Below the pieces are notes generated by a model that worked only from the letters and a program-made list of their open reading frames with translations, did no database searches and was not told the origin of the DNA. A program made the position numbers and the translations under genes. From an uncultured Prevotella sp. (GTDB taxonomy: Bacteria; Bacteroidota; Bacteroidia; Bacteroidales; Bacteroidaceae), in assembly GCA_946415755.1 (NCBI GenBank), contig CAMKTS010000010.1, forward strand, positions 27,596 to 91,595: 64,000 nucleotides of DNA, in the 5' to 3' direction. Positions 1 through 9,551 of this stretch are shown piece after piece; the stretch's first letter is position 1; every line of letters starts with the position of its first letter.

Positions 1-87
1 TAAAAAAAATCTTTTGGGGCGCGAAACCACGGCACCGTGAGGTGCGCAGGCCCCAGTATTATTTAGAAGTAAATAATTAGATCTGAA

Positions 88-118
88 GGCTCTGGCGCGT
101 GAGTGTCGGAGCCTTTTC
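88..118 (+). terminator. Rho-independent terminator-like hairpin of an upstream transcript outside the window
   Basis: GGCTC...GAGCC inverted repeat followed by TTTT. Confidence 0.5.
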
Positions 119-214
119 GCTCACTTATTCGTACCTTTGAGCTTCGCTCTTAGGTACTTCCGTTCGGAAAATTGCAAATTTATTTGCATTTTCGCTCACT
201 TATTCGTACCTTTG
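116..214 (+). promoter_or_regulatory. Tandem promoter/hairpin cassette upstream of alaS (two TACCTTTG boxes 75 bp apart)
   Basis: TTCGCTCACTTATTCGTACCTTTG occurs twice (TACCTTTG at 132 and 207). TTTG-N20-TACCTTTG fits the Bacteroidetes primary promoter. Hairpin GTACCTTTGAGC-TTC-GCTCTTAGGTAC. Near-identical block at 5467-5593. Confidence 0.7.
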
Positions 215-249
215 TCGGCAAATTTGAAAAAAGACAAATAGAGATTGAT

Positions 250-3003
250 ATGATGACTGCAAAAGAAATCCGCGACTCGTACAAGAAATTCTTCGAGTCG
301 AAAGGACATGCTATCGTGCCCTCGGCACCTATGGTAATCAAGGACGACCCGACGCTGATGTTCACCAACGCCGGTATGAATCAGTGGAAGGATATAATAT
401 TAGGAACGCGCGACCCGGAGCCGCGCCGCCGGGCCGACACACAGAAGTGCCTGCGCGTGAGCGGAAAGCACAACGACCTGGAAGAGGTGGGACACGACAC
501 GTACCACCACACCATGTTCGAGATGCTGGGCAACTGGAGCTTCGGCGACTACTTCAAGGAGGGTGCCATCGACATGGCATGGGAATACCTGGTGGACGTG
601 CTGAAGCTGAATCCGCAAGACCTGTACGTCACCGTGTTCGAGGGGTCACCCGAAGAAAACATCCCCCGCGACGACGAGGCTGCCCGCTACTGGGCCAAGC
701 ACGTGCCTGAGGATCATATCATCAACGGCAACAAGCACGACAACTTCTGGGAGATGGGCGATACGGGACCCTGCGGCCCCTGCTCTGAGATCCACGTGGA
801 CTCGCGTACCCCTGAACAGAAGGCTGCCTCGGGAAAGACCGGCCGCGAGCTGGTGAACAAGGACGACCCGCAGGTGATTGAGATATGGAACCTCGTGTTC
901 ATGCAGTTCAACCGCAAGGCCGACGGAAGCCTGGAAAAGCTGTCGATGAACGTCATCGATACGGGTATGGGCTTCGAGCGACTGGTGCGCATGATGCAGG
1001 GCAAGCACTCGAACTACGATACCGACGTGTTCCAGCCCATCATCAAGGCCGAGCAGGACATTACGGGGCTGAAGTATACCACCTTTGAGGAAGAGACAGC
1101 CGGAAACGCCGGAGATTCCGGAAAGGAACAGGACGACATCAACGTGGCTATGCGCGTATGTGCCGACCACCTGAGGGCCGTGGCTTTCTCGATTGCCGAT
1201 GGTCAGCTGCCCTCTAACGCCAAGGCCGGCTACGTCATCCGCCGCATCCTGCGACGTGCCGTGCGCTATGCCTACACCTTCCTCGGACAGAAAGACGGCT
1301 TCCTCTACAAGCTGGTGCCCACCCTCGTCGAGGAGATGGGCGATGCCTTCCCAGAGCTGAAGGCACAGCAGACGCTGGTGACGAAGGTAATCAAGGAGGA
1401 GGAAGATTCCTTCCTGCGTACTCTCGACAAGGGTATCCAACTGTTGGATAAAGCCATGAACGAGATAAAAGCCACCGTTCCCGACGGTTCTTCGTCGGGC
1501 TATGTTCTCGACGGTGTGCAGGCCTTCCGCCTGTTCGACACCTACGGCTTCCCTCTCGACCTGACGGAACTCATCTGCCGCGAGAACGGCTTTACCGTTG
1601 ACGAGGAGCAGTTCAACGTAGAGATGCAGAAGCAGAAGGAGCGTGCCCGTAATGCCGCTGCCGTGGAGAATAGCGACTGGGTGACCCCCCTGTCATCCCC
1701 CGAGGGGGACACCAATGCCCAGGGTAATGAAGCCTCCCCTCGGGGAGGTTTGGAAGGGGTTGAGCAAGTATTCGTAGGCTACGACTATACGGAATATACC
1801 TGTCACATCCTCAGATATAGAAAGGTGACCCAGAAGAAGAACGAGTTCTACGAGCTGGTGCTTGACTACACCCCATTCTATGGCGAGATGGGTGGACAGG
1901 TAGGCGACCAGGGGGTGCTCGTCTCTGAGAACGAGACCATCGAGGTCATTGACTCCAAGCGTGAGAACGGCCAGACTGTCCATATCGTCAAGCAGTTGCC
2001 GAAGGATCCCGCAGCCCAGTTCATGGCTTGTGTCGATACCGACAAGCGCGATGCTTCGGCTGCCAACCATACCGCAACCCACCTGTTGGACTACGCGCTG
2101 AAACAGGTGCTGGGCGACCACGTGGAGCAGAAGGGTTCGTTTGTATCGCCCGACACCCTGCGCTTCGACTTCTCGCACTTCGAGAAGGTCACCGACGAGC
2201 AGTTGCGGCAGGTAGAGCGCATGGTGAACGACATGATCCGTCAGGACCTGCCGCGCGACGAGCATCGCGACATGCCGATGGAAGAAGCCAAGAAGCTGGG
2301 GGCCATCGCCCTCTTCGGCGAGAAGTATGGCGACAAGGTGCGCGTGATGCGCTTCGGTCCGTCGTGCGAGCTCTGTGGTGGTATCCACGCCACCTCGACG
2401 GGGCGCATCGGTTTCTTCAAGATTATCTCTGAGAGCAGTGTTGCTGCCGGTATCCGCCGTATCGAGGCCAAGACGGGTAAGGAGTGTGAGGAGTTGCTGT
2501 ATCAGATGGAGGACATGCTGAAGAATATCAAGTCGTTCTTCAACAATGCCAAGGACTTGCAGGCTGTCATCCAGAAGTACATCGAGGAGCACGACCACAT
2601 GAAGAAGGAGATTGAAGGTTTCCAGGCTCAGGCCGTGGAGCGTGCTGCCAAGCAGTTGGTGGAAAAGGCCCGTACCGTCAATGGCATAACAGTCATCGCC
2701 AAAGTCATACCGATGTCACCTGCCGCTGCCAAAGACCTGGCCTTCAAGATTCGTGCCGCCGTCGAGGGTTCGCTGCTCTGCGTCATTGGTTCTCACGACA
2801 ACGACAAGCCGCAGCTCTCCATTATGATGAGCGACGACATGGTGAGCGAACACGGGCTGAATGCCGGACAGATGGTGCGCGAGGCCGCCAAGCTCATACA
2901 GGGCGGCGGTGGCGGACAGCCTCACTTCGCCCAGGCCGGCGGAAAGAATGTCGACGGGCTGAGTGCCGCCGTAGACAAAGTGATAGCATTAGCAAATCTG
3001 TAA
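250..3003 (+). CDS. alaS: Alanyl-tRNA synthetase
   Basis: ORF 172-3003; likely start [20 protein letters not shown] at 250/253. AlaRS motifs: [38 protein letters not shown]. Confidence 0.97.
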   Translation: MMTAKEIRDSYKKFFESKGHAIVPSAPMVIKDDPTLMFTNAGMNQWKDIILGTRDPEPRRRADTQKCLRVSGKHNDLEEVGHDTYHHTMFEMLGNWSFGDYFKEGAIDMAWEYLVDVLKLNPQDLYVTVFEGSPEENIPRDDEAARYWAKHVPEDHIINGNKHDNFWEMGDTGPCGPCSEIHVDSRTPEQKAASGKTGRELVNKDDPQVIEIWNLVFMQFNRKADGSLEKLSMNVIDTGMGFERLVRMMQGKHSNYDTDVFQPIIKAEQDITGLKYTTFEEETAGNAGDSGKEQDDINVAMRVCADHLRAVAFSIADGQLPSNAKAGYVIRRILRRAVRYAYTFLGQKDGFLYKLVPTLVEEMGDAFPELKAQQTLVTKVIKEEEDSFLRTLDKGIQLLDKAMNEIKATVPDGSSSGYVLDGVQAFRLFDTYGFPLDLTELICRENGFTVDEEQFNVEMQKQKERARNAAAVENSDWVTPLSSPEGDTNAQGNEASPRGGLEGVEQVFVGYDYTEYTCHILRYRKVTQKKNEFYELVLDYTPFYGEMGGQVGDQGVLVSENETIEVIDSKRENGQTVHIVKQLPKDPAAQFMACVDTDKRDASAANHTATHLLDYALKQVLGDHVEQKGSFVSPDTLRFDFSHFEKVTDEQLRQVERMVNDMIRQDLPRDEHRDMPMEEAKKLGAIALFGEKYGDKVRVMRFGPSCELCGGIHATSTGRIGFFKIISESSVAAGIRRIEAKTGKECEELLYQMEDMLKNIKSFFNNAKDLQAVIQKYIEEHDHMKKEIEGFQAQAVERAAKQLVEKARTVNGITVIAKVIPMSPAAAKDLAFKIRAAVEGSLLCVIGSHDNDKPQLSIMMSDDMVSEHGLNAGQMVREAAKLIQGGGGGQPHFAQAGGKNVDGLSAAVDKVIALANL
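1684..1762 (+). repeat. GC-rich double-hairpin mini-element inserted in frame in alaS
   Basis: ACCCCCCTGTCATCCCCCGAGGGGGACACC...GAAGCCTCCCCTCGGGGAGGTTTGGAAGGGGTT; encodes [26 protein letters not shown] between DWV and [12 protein letters not shown]. Confidence 0.7.
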
Positions 3004-3012
3004 TAAGAAGAG

Positions 3013-3047
3013 AGGGAGTTGGCCACTGGTCAACTCCCTTGTTTTTT
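3013..3047 (+). terminator. Rho-independent terminator of alaS
   Basis: GGGAGTTG-gccactggt-CAACTCCC followed by TTGTTTTTT. Confidence 0.85.
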
Positions 3048-4010
3048 ACGCTCCTGCCACAGTTCCAGGCTGTTGATGATGTTCTGCCACAACACGTAGC
3101 AGCCGGCTCCCACGGAGGCGATGGGACTCAGGTACATGTAAGACACCCAGATGCTGAGTGCCGTGTTCTTCTGAAAGAGTGCCTGCCCGGCGTTGATCTC
3201 CTCGCCCAAATGGCGACCGATGCCGCGGCCAATGCCAAACTGGATGAAGCAGAGCAGGAAGGTGGCTGCGGCAATCAGCAGCAGAAGCAGGAGGGTGGCC
3301 TCGCTGTGTACGATGTTCTTCACCGTAATGCCGGTGGTGATGGACAGCGAGATGGCCCAGCAGTAGAAGCTGAGGTTGGGCATCGCGATGATGCGACGGT
3401 GAAGACCGTGCAGGTAGTGCTGTACCAGCCACCCCAGCACTAGCGGCAGCAGCAGCACGATGGCTACCTTCTGCAGGATAATCAGGACGGCGGAAAGGAA
3501 GTCGACGTGTACCGTCTGCTCCAGCATCGGGAACACCAGGGGGATGAGCAGTGCCGATGCGAAGGCCGACAACAGGGTGTAGGTCGTCATGGTAGAGATG
3601 TTGCCCCCCAACTTGCCCGCCACGACGGGGGCTGCCGATGCTGAAGGACCGATGATACAGGTCAGAATGGCCTCCCACAGGAGCTTGGAGGTGAACGGCG
3701 AGGAGTGGGGGATAGACGGCAGACTTTCTACCCAGAAGATGATGCCGATGTTCAAGGCCACCAGTACCAGTTGGGCGATGAGCACGCCGGCATGCCAGCG
3801 GTGGGGGCGCATCTGGTGGAAGTCAACCTTGCAGAACGTGACAAACAGCGTGAGGAACACGAACACGGGAAACAGCAGGTCGAACACAGGGCTGAGTGCG
3901 TCGCCCAGGGTGTCGAGTGCCGGCAGCCAGTAGAATAGGAGGTAGGAGGTGGTGCCCACCGCAATGGCTACGGGCAGCGTCCAGTCTTTCAGGAATCTAA
4001 TCAGTCTCAT
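3030..4010 (-). CDS. Bile acid:sodium symporter (BASS/SBF)-like membrane transporter
   Basis: Multi-TM protein; GPSASAAPVVAGKLGGNISTMTTYTLLSA resembles the BASS core. Confidence 0.6.
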   Translation of the reverse strand: MRLIRFLKDWTLPVAIAVGTTSYLLFYWLPALDTLGDALSPVFDLLFPVFVFLTLFVTFCKVDFHQMRPHRWHAGVLIAQLVLVALNIGIIFWVESLPSIPHSSPFTSKLLWEAILTCIIGPSASAAPVVAGKLGGNISTMTTYTLLSAFASALLIPLVFPMLEQTVHVDFLSAVLIILQKVAIVLLLPLVLGWLVQHYLHGLHRRIIAMPNLSFYCWAISLSITTGITVKNIVHSEATLLLLLLIAAATFLLCFIQFGIGRGIGRHLGEEINAGQALFQKNTALSIWVSYMYLSPIASVGAGCYVLWQNIINSLELWQERKKQGS

Positions 4011-5418
4011 CGTTGTCTGTCTGTGTCTTTGGCCAGTTCACCAGGAACAGCTGCTCCGTGGCACGTGTAAAGGCGGTGTAGAGCCAGTGCAGGTAGTCGG
4101 GAGTCAGCATGTCGTCGGTCATGTAGCCTTGGTCAATATAAACGTGTGCCCATTGGCCGCCCTGTGCCTTGTGGCAGGTGGCGGCGTATGCGAATTTCAC
4201 TTGCAGGGCATTGTAGTAGCGGTCTTCCTTCAGCTTCTTGAGACGGTCGGCCTTGTAGGGAATGTCGGCATAGTCGGCCATCACCTGCTGATACAGCCGT
4301 TCCTGTTGCTCGCGGGTCAGGGCCGGTGCCTCTGTGGTGAGCGTGCTGATCAGCGTGGTGGCCGTCAGCTCCAGGTCGTCGTAGTCGGGAAAGGTCATGG
4401 TCACCTCGGCAAAGCGGAAGCCATACATGTCGTGGATGTTGCGCACGCGGCGCACCACCGCATGGTCGCCGTTGGCTATGAAGGTACCCTCCTCCCTGCG
4501 CCAGTAGTAGTTGTTCTTCACAATCATCAGATGGTCGCCTGTGCATAGCTCCTCCTCACGGCCCAGCACCATGTTGCGGATGCCCTGGTTGTAGATGTTG
4601 GCGCGCTTGTTCGAACGGGTGATGACCATCGTCTCGTCCAGTCCGGCCCTGGAATAGCTGCTGGCAAGACCCTCGATGAGTTCGTCGCCCGGCATTTGGC
4701 GGATGTCGGGGAATCCTGCAAACCGGATGCGTGGCAGCTGTGTCGCCTCGTCGTGGGTAATCATCTGACGGATGGTAGTGGCATTGTATAGGATGCCCGA
4801 CTCCTGGCTTTGCCGCAACACCTCGTTCAGGTCGCATTCGTAGACGTGCAGGCCATAGCTCTTCAGCATGGCAGCCGCCAAGGCGGGACTCTCCTCCTCG
4901 CCGACGGGGGGCAGCTGGGCACGGTCGCCGATCAGCATCATGCGGCAGTTACGTCCGTTGTACACAAACTGGATGAGGTCGTCGAGCAGCTGTCCGTTGG
5001 CAAAGGGAGTGTCGCCCGGACTGGTGGCGTTGGCAATCATCGATGCCTCGTCGATGATGAACAGCGTATCGCTCATCATGTTGTAATTCAGCTCGAAGCC
5101 ACCCTCCAACGACTTCTGCCGGTAGATGCGCCGGTGGATGGTATAGGCCGGATGGCCGGCATAGAGCGAGAACACCTTTGCGGCCCGTCCCGTAGGGGCC
5201 AGGAGCACCAGTTTCTGCTGGAGTGACAGCAAGGCCCTGACGACGGCAGCGGCGAGGGTGGTCTTTCCCGTTCCTGCCGAGCCGCGCATCACCATCACCG
5301 CCTGGTCGTGGGCATCGGCCATGAAGCGTGCGAAGGTGTCGACGGCCACTCCTTGTTCGCGGGTGGGAACCAGGTTGAAGGCTGAGAGAATGCGATATTT
5401 TAGCTCGTCAGTTATCAT
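3997..5418 (-). CDS. RecD-like / AAA_30 DNA helicase
   Basis: Walker A RGSAGTGKTTLAAAVV; FIIDEASM; LIGDRAQLPPVG; C-terminal TCHKAQGGQWAHVYID...YTAFTRATEQL. Confidence 0.85.
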   Translation of the reverse strand: MITDELKYRILSAFNLVPTREQGVAVDTFARFMADAHDQAVMVMRGSAGTGKTTLAAAVVRALLSLQQKLVLLAPTGRAAKVFSLYAGHPAYTIHRRIYRQKSLEGGFELNYNMMSDTLFIIDEASMIANATSPGDTPFANGQLLDDLIQFVYNGRNCRMMLIGDRAQLPPVGEEESPALAAAMLKSYGLHVYECDLNEVLRQSQESGILYNATTIRQMITHDEATQLPRIRFAGFPDIRQMPGDELIEGLASSYSRAGLDETMVITRSNKRANIYNQGIRNMVLGREEELCTGDHLMIVKNNYYWRREEGTFIANGDHAVVRRVRNIHDMYGFRFAEVTMTFPDYDDLELTATTLISTLTTEAPALTREQQERLYQQVMADYADIPYKADRLKKLKEDRYYNALQVKFAYAATCHKAQGGQWAHVYIDQGYMTDDMLTPDYLHWLYTAFTRATEQLFLVNWPKTQTDNDETD

Positions 5419-5466
5419 TTCGCCTGCAAAAGTACGAAATAATTATGAATAGAAAGTGAACTTCCT

Positions 5467-5593
5467 TTCGGAAAATAGCAAATTTATTTGCATTTTCGCT
5501 CACTTATTCGTACCTTTGAGCTTTGCTCTTAGGTACTTGCGTTCGGAAAATTGCAAATTTATTTGCATTTTCGCTCACTTATTCGTACCTTTG
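5467..5593 (+). promoter_or_regulatory. Tandem promoter/hairpin cassette, 75-bp period
   Basis: TACCTTTG at 5511 and 5586; GAAAATTGCAAATTTATTTGCATTTTC hairpin; GTACCTTTGAGC/GCTCTTAGGTAC hairpin; near-identical to 116-214. Confidence 0.7.
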
Positions 5594-5601
5594 CAGGCAG
5601 A

Positions 5602-5691
5602 ATGGCAACGATTCGTAAGACAAATATCATTTTGATGCTCGCAGCACTGGCATTGGCTCTGCTTTGTGCATTAAGCATTGCCGGGAAGTGA
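5602..5691 (+). CDS. Candidate 29-aa single-TM small protein
   Basis: ATG directly after the second TACCTTTG box: MATIRKTNIILMLAALALALLCALSIAGK*; below the ORF-track length cutoff. Confidence 0.4.
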   Translation: MATIRKTNIILMLAALALALLCALSIAGK

Positions 5692-5719
5692 ACAGCGTGT
5701 CGGGAGCCGGGAACTGAAC

Positions 5720-6538
5720 ATGAACACAAACACAATGACAAATAACGACCGAAAACCAGGTCTGCGCAGGCTTGTCATCAGGGTGAGCCGTAACAGCCTG
5801 TCATTCTCTACGCTGCAAGAGGGCGAGATCATCTTTGAACCCTTCGCGCTGAAGAGCAGTATCTCTATGGCTGCCAATCTGCGCGAAGCATTGCGCACCA
5901 TCCCCCTGCTGCAGATGTCCTACGACCGCGTCCTGGTATTGGCCGACTCACCGGTACTGATGGTTCCCGTCAATCTCTTCCGGGAAGATGAGAAGGGTGA
6001 CCTTTTTCATCATACCTTCCCAGACTTGGAGCAGCAGGTGGTCATGCACTCGGTATTGCCCGACCTGAACAGCGTTGCCGTGTTCTCCGTCCACAAGGAC
6101 TTGCGGATGGTCATCGGCGATGCCTTCCAGAATATAAGCTATGCTGCTGCCGTGGCTTCGGTATGGCATCACCTGCACCAGCGCAGCTATACGGGTCAGC
6201 GCCAGAAGCTGTACGGCTATTTCCACGACCGCCGGATGGAGGTGTTCTGTTTCGCCCAGAACCGCTTCAAGTTCTGCAACTCGTTTGCCGTTAACAACCC
6301 AGACGATGCCGTATACTATCTGTTGGCGGTATGGAAACAGTTGGGCCTGGTGCCTGAACATGATGAGCTGTATCTCGTTGGTGAGCTGACCGACGGCGGA
6401 GCCTTGACAGAGACTTTGCAGCAGTTCCTCAAGCGCGTGTTTGTCATCAATCCTTCTGGAGAGTTCAACCGTGCCGCCATCACGCAGATCAAGGATGTTC
6501 CCTACGATCTGGTCACACTATATCTGAAAGGACGGTAG
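5720..6538 (+). CDS. DUF3822 family protein
   Basis: ORF with likely start MNTNTMTNNDRKPGLRRLVIRVS; gene order directly upstream of rsmD. Confidence 0.65.
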   Translation: MNTNTMTNNDRKPGLRRLVIRVSRNSLSFSTLQEGEIIFEPFALKSSISMAANLREALRTIPLLQMSYDRVLVLADSPVLMVPVNLFREDEKGDLFHHTFPDLEQQVVMHSVLPDLNSVAVFSVHKDLRMVIGDAFQNISYAAAVASVWHHLHQRSYTGQRQKLYGYFHDRRMEVFCFAQNRFKFCNSFAVNNPDDAVYYLLAVWKQLGLVPEHDELYLVGELTDGGALTETLQQFLKRVFVINPSGEFNRAAITQIKDVPYDLVTLYLKGR

Positions 6539-6550
6539 GAGCATCAAGGG

Positions 6551-7093
6551 ATGAGGATTATTACCGGCAAATACAAAGGAAGACATTTCGACATACCGCG
6601 CTCGTTCAAGGCACGGCCTACGACGGATTTCGCAAAGGAGAATATCTTCAATGTGCTGACAGGGTATGTCGATTTTGAGGGAGCTGCGGCACTCGACCTG
6701 TTTTCCGGTACGGGAAGCATCTCGCTGGAATTGCTGTCGCGTGGCTGTAGCCAGGTGGTGAGCGTAGAGCTGGACAGAGACCATCACCGTTTTATACAGG
6801 ACTGTCTGAGGAAACTGGATGACAAGGCGTGTGTCCCGTTGCGCACCGACGTGTTCCGTTTCCTGAAAAGCTGCCACCAGCAGTTTGACGTGATTTTTGC
6901 CGACCCGCCCTACGCCCTGAAGGAGCTGCCTCAGATTCCCGACCTGGTGTTGGGGAAGCCTCTGCTGAAAGAGGGAGGTGTCTTTGTGTTCGAGCATGGC
7001 AAGGACTACGACTTCTCCAGCCATCCCCACTTCTTGGAACACCGCGCCTATGGCAGCGTCAACTTCACACTTTTTTCTGCAAATAGTCTATGA
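6551..7093 (+). CDS. rsmD: 16S rRNA (guanine966-N2)-methyltransferase
   Basis: MRIITGKYKGRHFDIP...RPTTDFAKENIFNVL...LDLFSGTGSISLELLSRG...DVIFADPPY. Confidence 0.93.
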   Translation: MRIITGKYKGRHFDIPRSFKARPTTDFAKENIFNVLTGYVDFEGAAALDLFSGTGSISLELLSRGCSQVVSVELDRDHHRFIQDCLRKLDDKACVPLRTDVFRFLKSCHQQFDVIFADPPYALKELPQIPDLVLGKPLLKEGGVFVFEHGKDYDFSSHPHFLEHRAYGSVNFTLFSANSL

Positions 7094-7944
7094 ATACCAT
7101 TTTTATCGTTCTTCCCATCTTGGTTGTCCTGATGTTCGACCTGGGACTGGCCTTGAAGCCGAAAGACTTCCGTTTGTTCATAGAGCGTCCGCAGGCTGTC
7201 TTGACAGGACTGGTCGGGCAGATTCTGCTCTTGCCCCTTATTGCCTGGGGCGTGGGGAGCGTCTTTCAAGTGACACCGCTCTTTTTCCTGGGTATCATGC
7301 TGATAGCCTCCAGTCCTGGTGGCAGCTCCAGCAACGTGTTCTCCATGCTTGCCGGTGGCGACGTGGCACTCTCGGTGTCGCTGACGGCACTCAGCAGCGT
7401 CATCACGCTGTTTACGGGGCCTTTTGTTATTAATATGGTGGCAGCACACCTCGGTACGGCAGGAGACATACAGTTCCCTGTGGGCAACCTGCTGGTGCAG
7501 AATCTTGTGCTGATGGCTGTGCCCATCCTGGCAGGTCTGGCACTCGCCGTCTATCGTGAGTCTTTGGCAGCACGCCTTCATCAGGTGCTGAAACGGTTGG
7601 CTTTCCCCTGTCTGATACTGCTGGCGGGCACCTTCTTCGTACAGCATCGTACCACGATAGTCAGCGAGTTTCCGCAACTGGGTCTTTGCATGACGTGCCT
7701 TATCCTGCTGTCGATGCTCGGCGGTGTCGTGCTGTCGGTGCTGATGAGGCTTTCGGAACGGGAGCGGCGTACCATTATCATTGAGGTCGGCATGCAAAAT
7801 GCAGCACAAGCCATTACGGTGGCATGCAGTCCTTTTGTGTTCAACAACGAGACCATCGCCATCCCCGCCATTATCTATGCGCTGATGATGAATGTGGTCT
7901 TGCTGACCTATGTGGCTGTAGTCAGAAGGCTTCCTTCAAGATAG
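7090..7944 (+). CDS. Bile acid:sodium symporter family protein
   Basis: MFDLGLALKPKDF...SSPGGSSSNVFSMLAGGDVALSVSLTALSS; ATGA overlap with rsmD. Confidence 0.88.
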   Translation: MNTIFIVLPILVVLMFDLGLALKPKDFRLFIERPQAVLTGLVGQILLLPLIAWGVGSVFQVTPLFFLGIMLIASSPGGSSSNVFSMLAGGDVALSVSLTALSSVITLFTGPFVINMVAAHLGTAGDIQFPVGNLLVQNLVLMAVPILAGLALAVYRESLAARLHQVLKRLAFPCLILLAGTFFVQHRTTIVSEFPQLGLCMTCLILLSMLGGVVLSVLMRLSERERRTIIIEVGMQNAAQAITVACSPFVFNNETIAIPAIIYALMMNVVLLTYVAVVRRLPSR

Positions 7945-7962
7945 GGGAGGGGCAGACTGTTG

Positions 7963-9408
7963 TTATAACAGTGGAGACAGCAGTCGCGTCAGGCTCTCCC
8001 AGAGGCGTTGGAAGAACCGGGGCTGTATCCTGCTGGGTACGTCGTCTATGCTGATACTCTGCTGCTGGTCGTCTAAGAATACCTTTTTCATCCGCAGGGC
8101 CATGCCTTCGTCATAGATGAAGACGTTGGCCTCGAAATTGTTTTCGAATGACCGGAAGTCGACATTGGCAGAGCCGCACACCGACAGCGAGTCGTCGGAA
8201 ACCATCATCTTTGAATGCAGGAACCCTATTTGGTAGAGGTAAACCTTGGCACCGGCCTGATACAGTTCACGAAGATAGGAGCGGGAGGCCCATTCCGTGA
8301 AATGTGCATCAGAGCGCAGCGGACAGAGGATGCGCACATCGACACCCCCCACGGCAGCCGTCTTCAGGGCAAACAATACCGGGTCGTTGGGCAGGAAATA
8401 GGGCGTCTCTATATATACGTAACGGCGTGCGGCGAGAATGCTGCGGACATAGCCTTGCATGATTTCAGGGTAGGGCGTGTCGGGGCCGCTGGCCACAATC
8501 TGTGCCACACAGTTGTTGGTTGTCATAGGGGCGGGCAGGGTGCTGAATGACGGATAGTAGGCACGGTCGCTGACAAGTGTCCGGTCGACGAAGTACCAGT
8601 CGGTGAGGAAGGTGCGCTGCAAGGCATATACCACACCGCCGGTCAGGCGCAGCATGGTGTCGCGCCACGGCATCCGTTCGCGGCCCTCTATTCCTTTTAC
8701 ATAGCGGATGGCAAAGTTCATGCCGCCGATATAGCCTACTATTCCGTCGATGACAATGATCTTGCGGTGGTTGCGGTAGTTGGCTTTCGACGTGAAGGAC
8801 GGAAAACGGACGGGTAGGAACGGGGCCATCTCAATGCCGCTCTCACGCATCCGTTCAAAGAAACGGTGGCTGACCTTCCAGCAGCCGACATCGTCATAGA
8901 TGACACGTACCGTTACACCGTTCATGGCTTTGGCTATCAGGGCATCGGCAATCAGGTTCCCCAAGGCATCGTCTTCGATGATGTACATGTCAATGTGAAT
9001 ATGGTGCCGTGCCTGTGCGATGTCTTTGAGCAACTCTGGGAAAAAGGCATAGCCGTCGGTCATGATGTCGACTTGGTTGTCCTTGAAGGGCAGTGAAAGA
9101 CTCTGATTGACAAAGAGGTCGATTAGCTGCCTGTGGCGATTGGCCACATGGAAGTCGTGCTGCTCAACGAAACTGAGCATGGAGCGACGTGACAACTGGT
9201 CGAGGCTGCGTTGGCCGACCAGTCGCTGCCGCCGGTGGTTGATTCCGACGAAGAGGTAGAAGACAATGCCTACGATGGGGACAAAGAGGATGACAAGTGC
9301 CCAGGCCATGGTCTTCGCCGGTTGGCGGTTGTCCATCACCACATGCATCACGGTTAGTGCCACCAGCACCCACCATAGCACCACTCCTGTCACGTAGATA
9401 TAATGCAT
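7963..9408 (-). CDS. cls: Cardiolipin synthase (phospholipase D family)
   Basis: N-terminal TM region; two PLD motifs: NHRKIIVIDGIVGYIGG and HSKMMVSDDSLSVCGSANVDFRS. Confidence 0.92.
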   Translation of the reverse strand: MHYIYVTGVVLWWVLVALTVMHVVMDNRQPAKTMAWALVILFVPIVGIVFYLFVGINHRRQRLVGQRSLDQLSRRSMLSFVEQHDFHVANRHRQLIDLFVNQSLSLPFKDNQVDIMTDGYAFFPELLKDIAQARHHIHIDMYIIEDDALGNLIADALIAKAMNGVTVRVIYDDVGCWKVSHRFFERMRESGIEMAPFLPVRFPSFTSKANYRNHRKIIVIDGIVGYIGGMNFAIRYVKGIEGRERMPWRDTMLRLTGGVVYALQRTFLTDWYFVDRTLVSDRAYYPSFSTLPAPMTTNNCVAQIVASGPDTPYPEIMQGYVRSILAARRYVYIETPYFLPNDPVLFALKTAAVGGVDVRILCPLRSDAHFTEWASRSYLRELYQAGAKVYLYQIGFLHSKMMVSDDSLSVCGSANVDFRSFENNFEANVFIYDEGMALRMKKVFLDDQQQSISIDDVPSRIQPRFFQRLWESLTRLLSPLL

Positions 9409-9486
9409 TCCGGGGGCAAAGTTACGAATAAAGTCTGTAACAGAAGATGCTTTTTGAATGTTTTTTTTGCATTCGCTGCTTCAAAA

Positions 9487-9518
9487 TTTGGTGTTTTGCT
9501 CATGTTTTTGTAACTTTG
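9487..9518 (+). promoter_or_regulatory. Bacteroidetes-type promoter of parA
   Basis: TTTG (9487-9490), N20, TAACTTTG (9511-9518). Confidence 0.6.
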
Positions 9519-9551
9519 CACCCTATTATATACATATAAGAGGATTAATAT

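Noticed and set aside
15-55. Possible 3' end of a structured RNA (GGGGCGCG...GCGCAGGCCCC)
   Set aside because: Truncated at the window edge and no family recognised; could equally be a terminator or other hairpin.
1693-2598. 301-aa minus-strand ORF inside alaS
   Set aside because: Antisense shadow ORF with no recognisable domain.
3030-7944. Two BASS-like transporters as a functional pair
   Set aside because: They are dissimilar, in different operons and orientations; no evidence of linkage.
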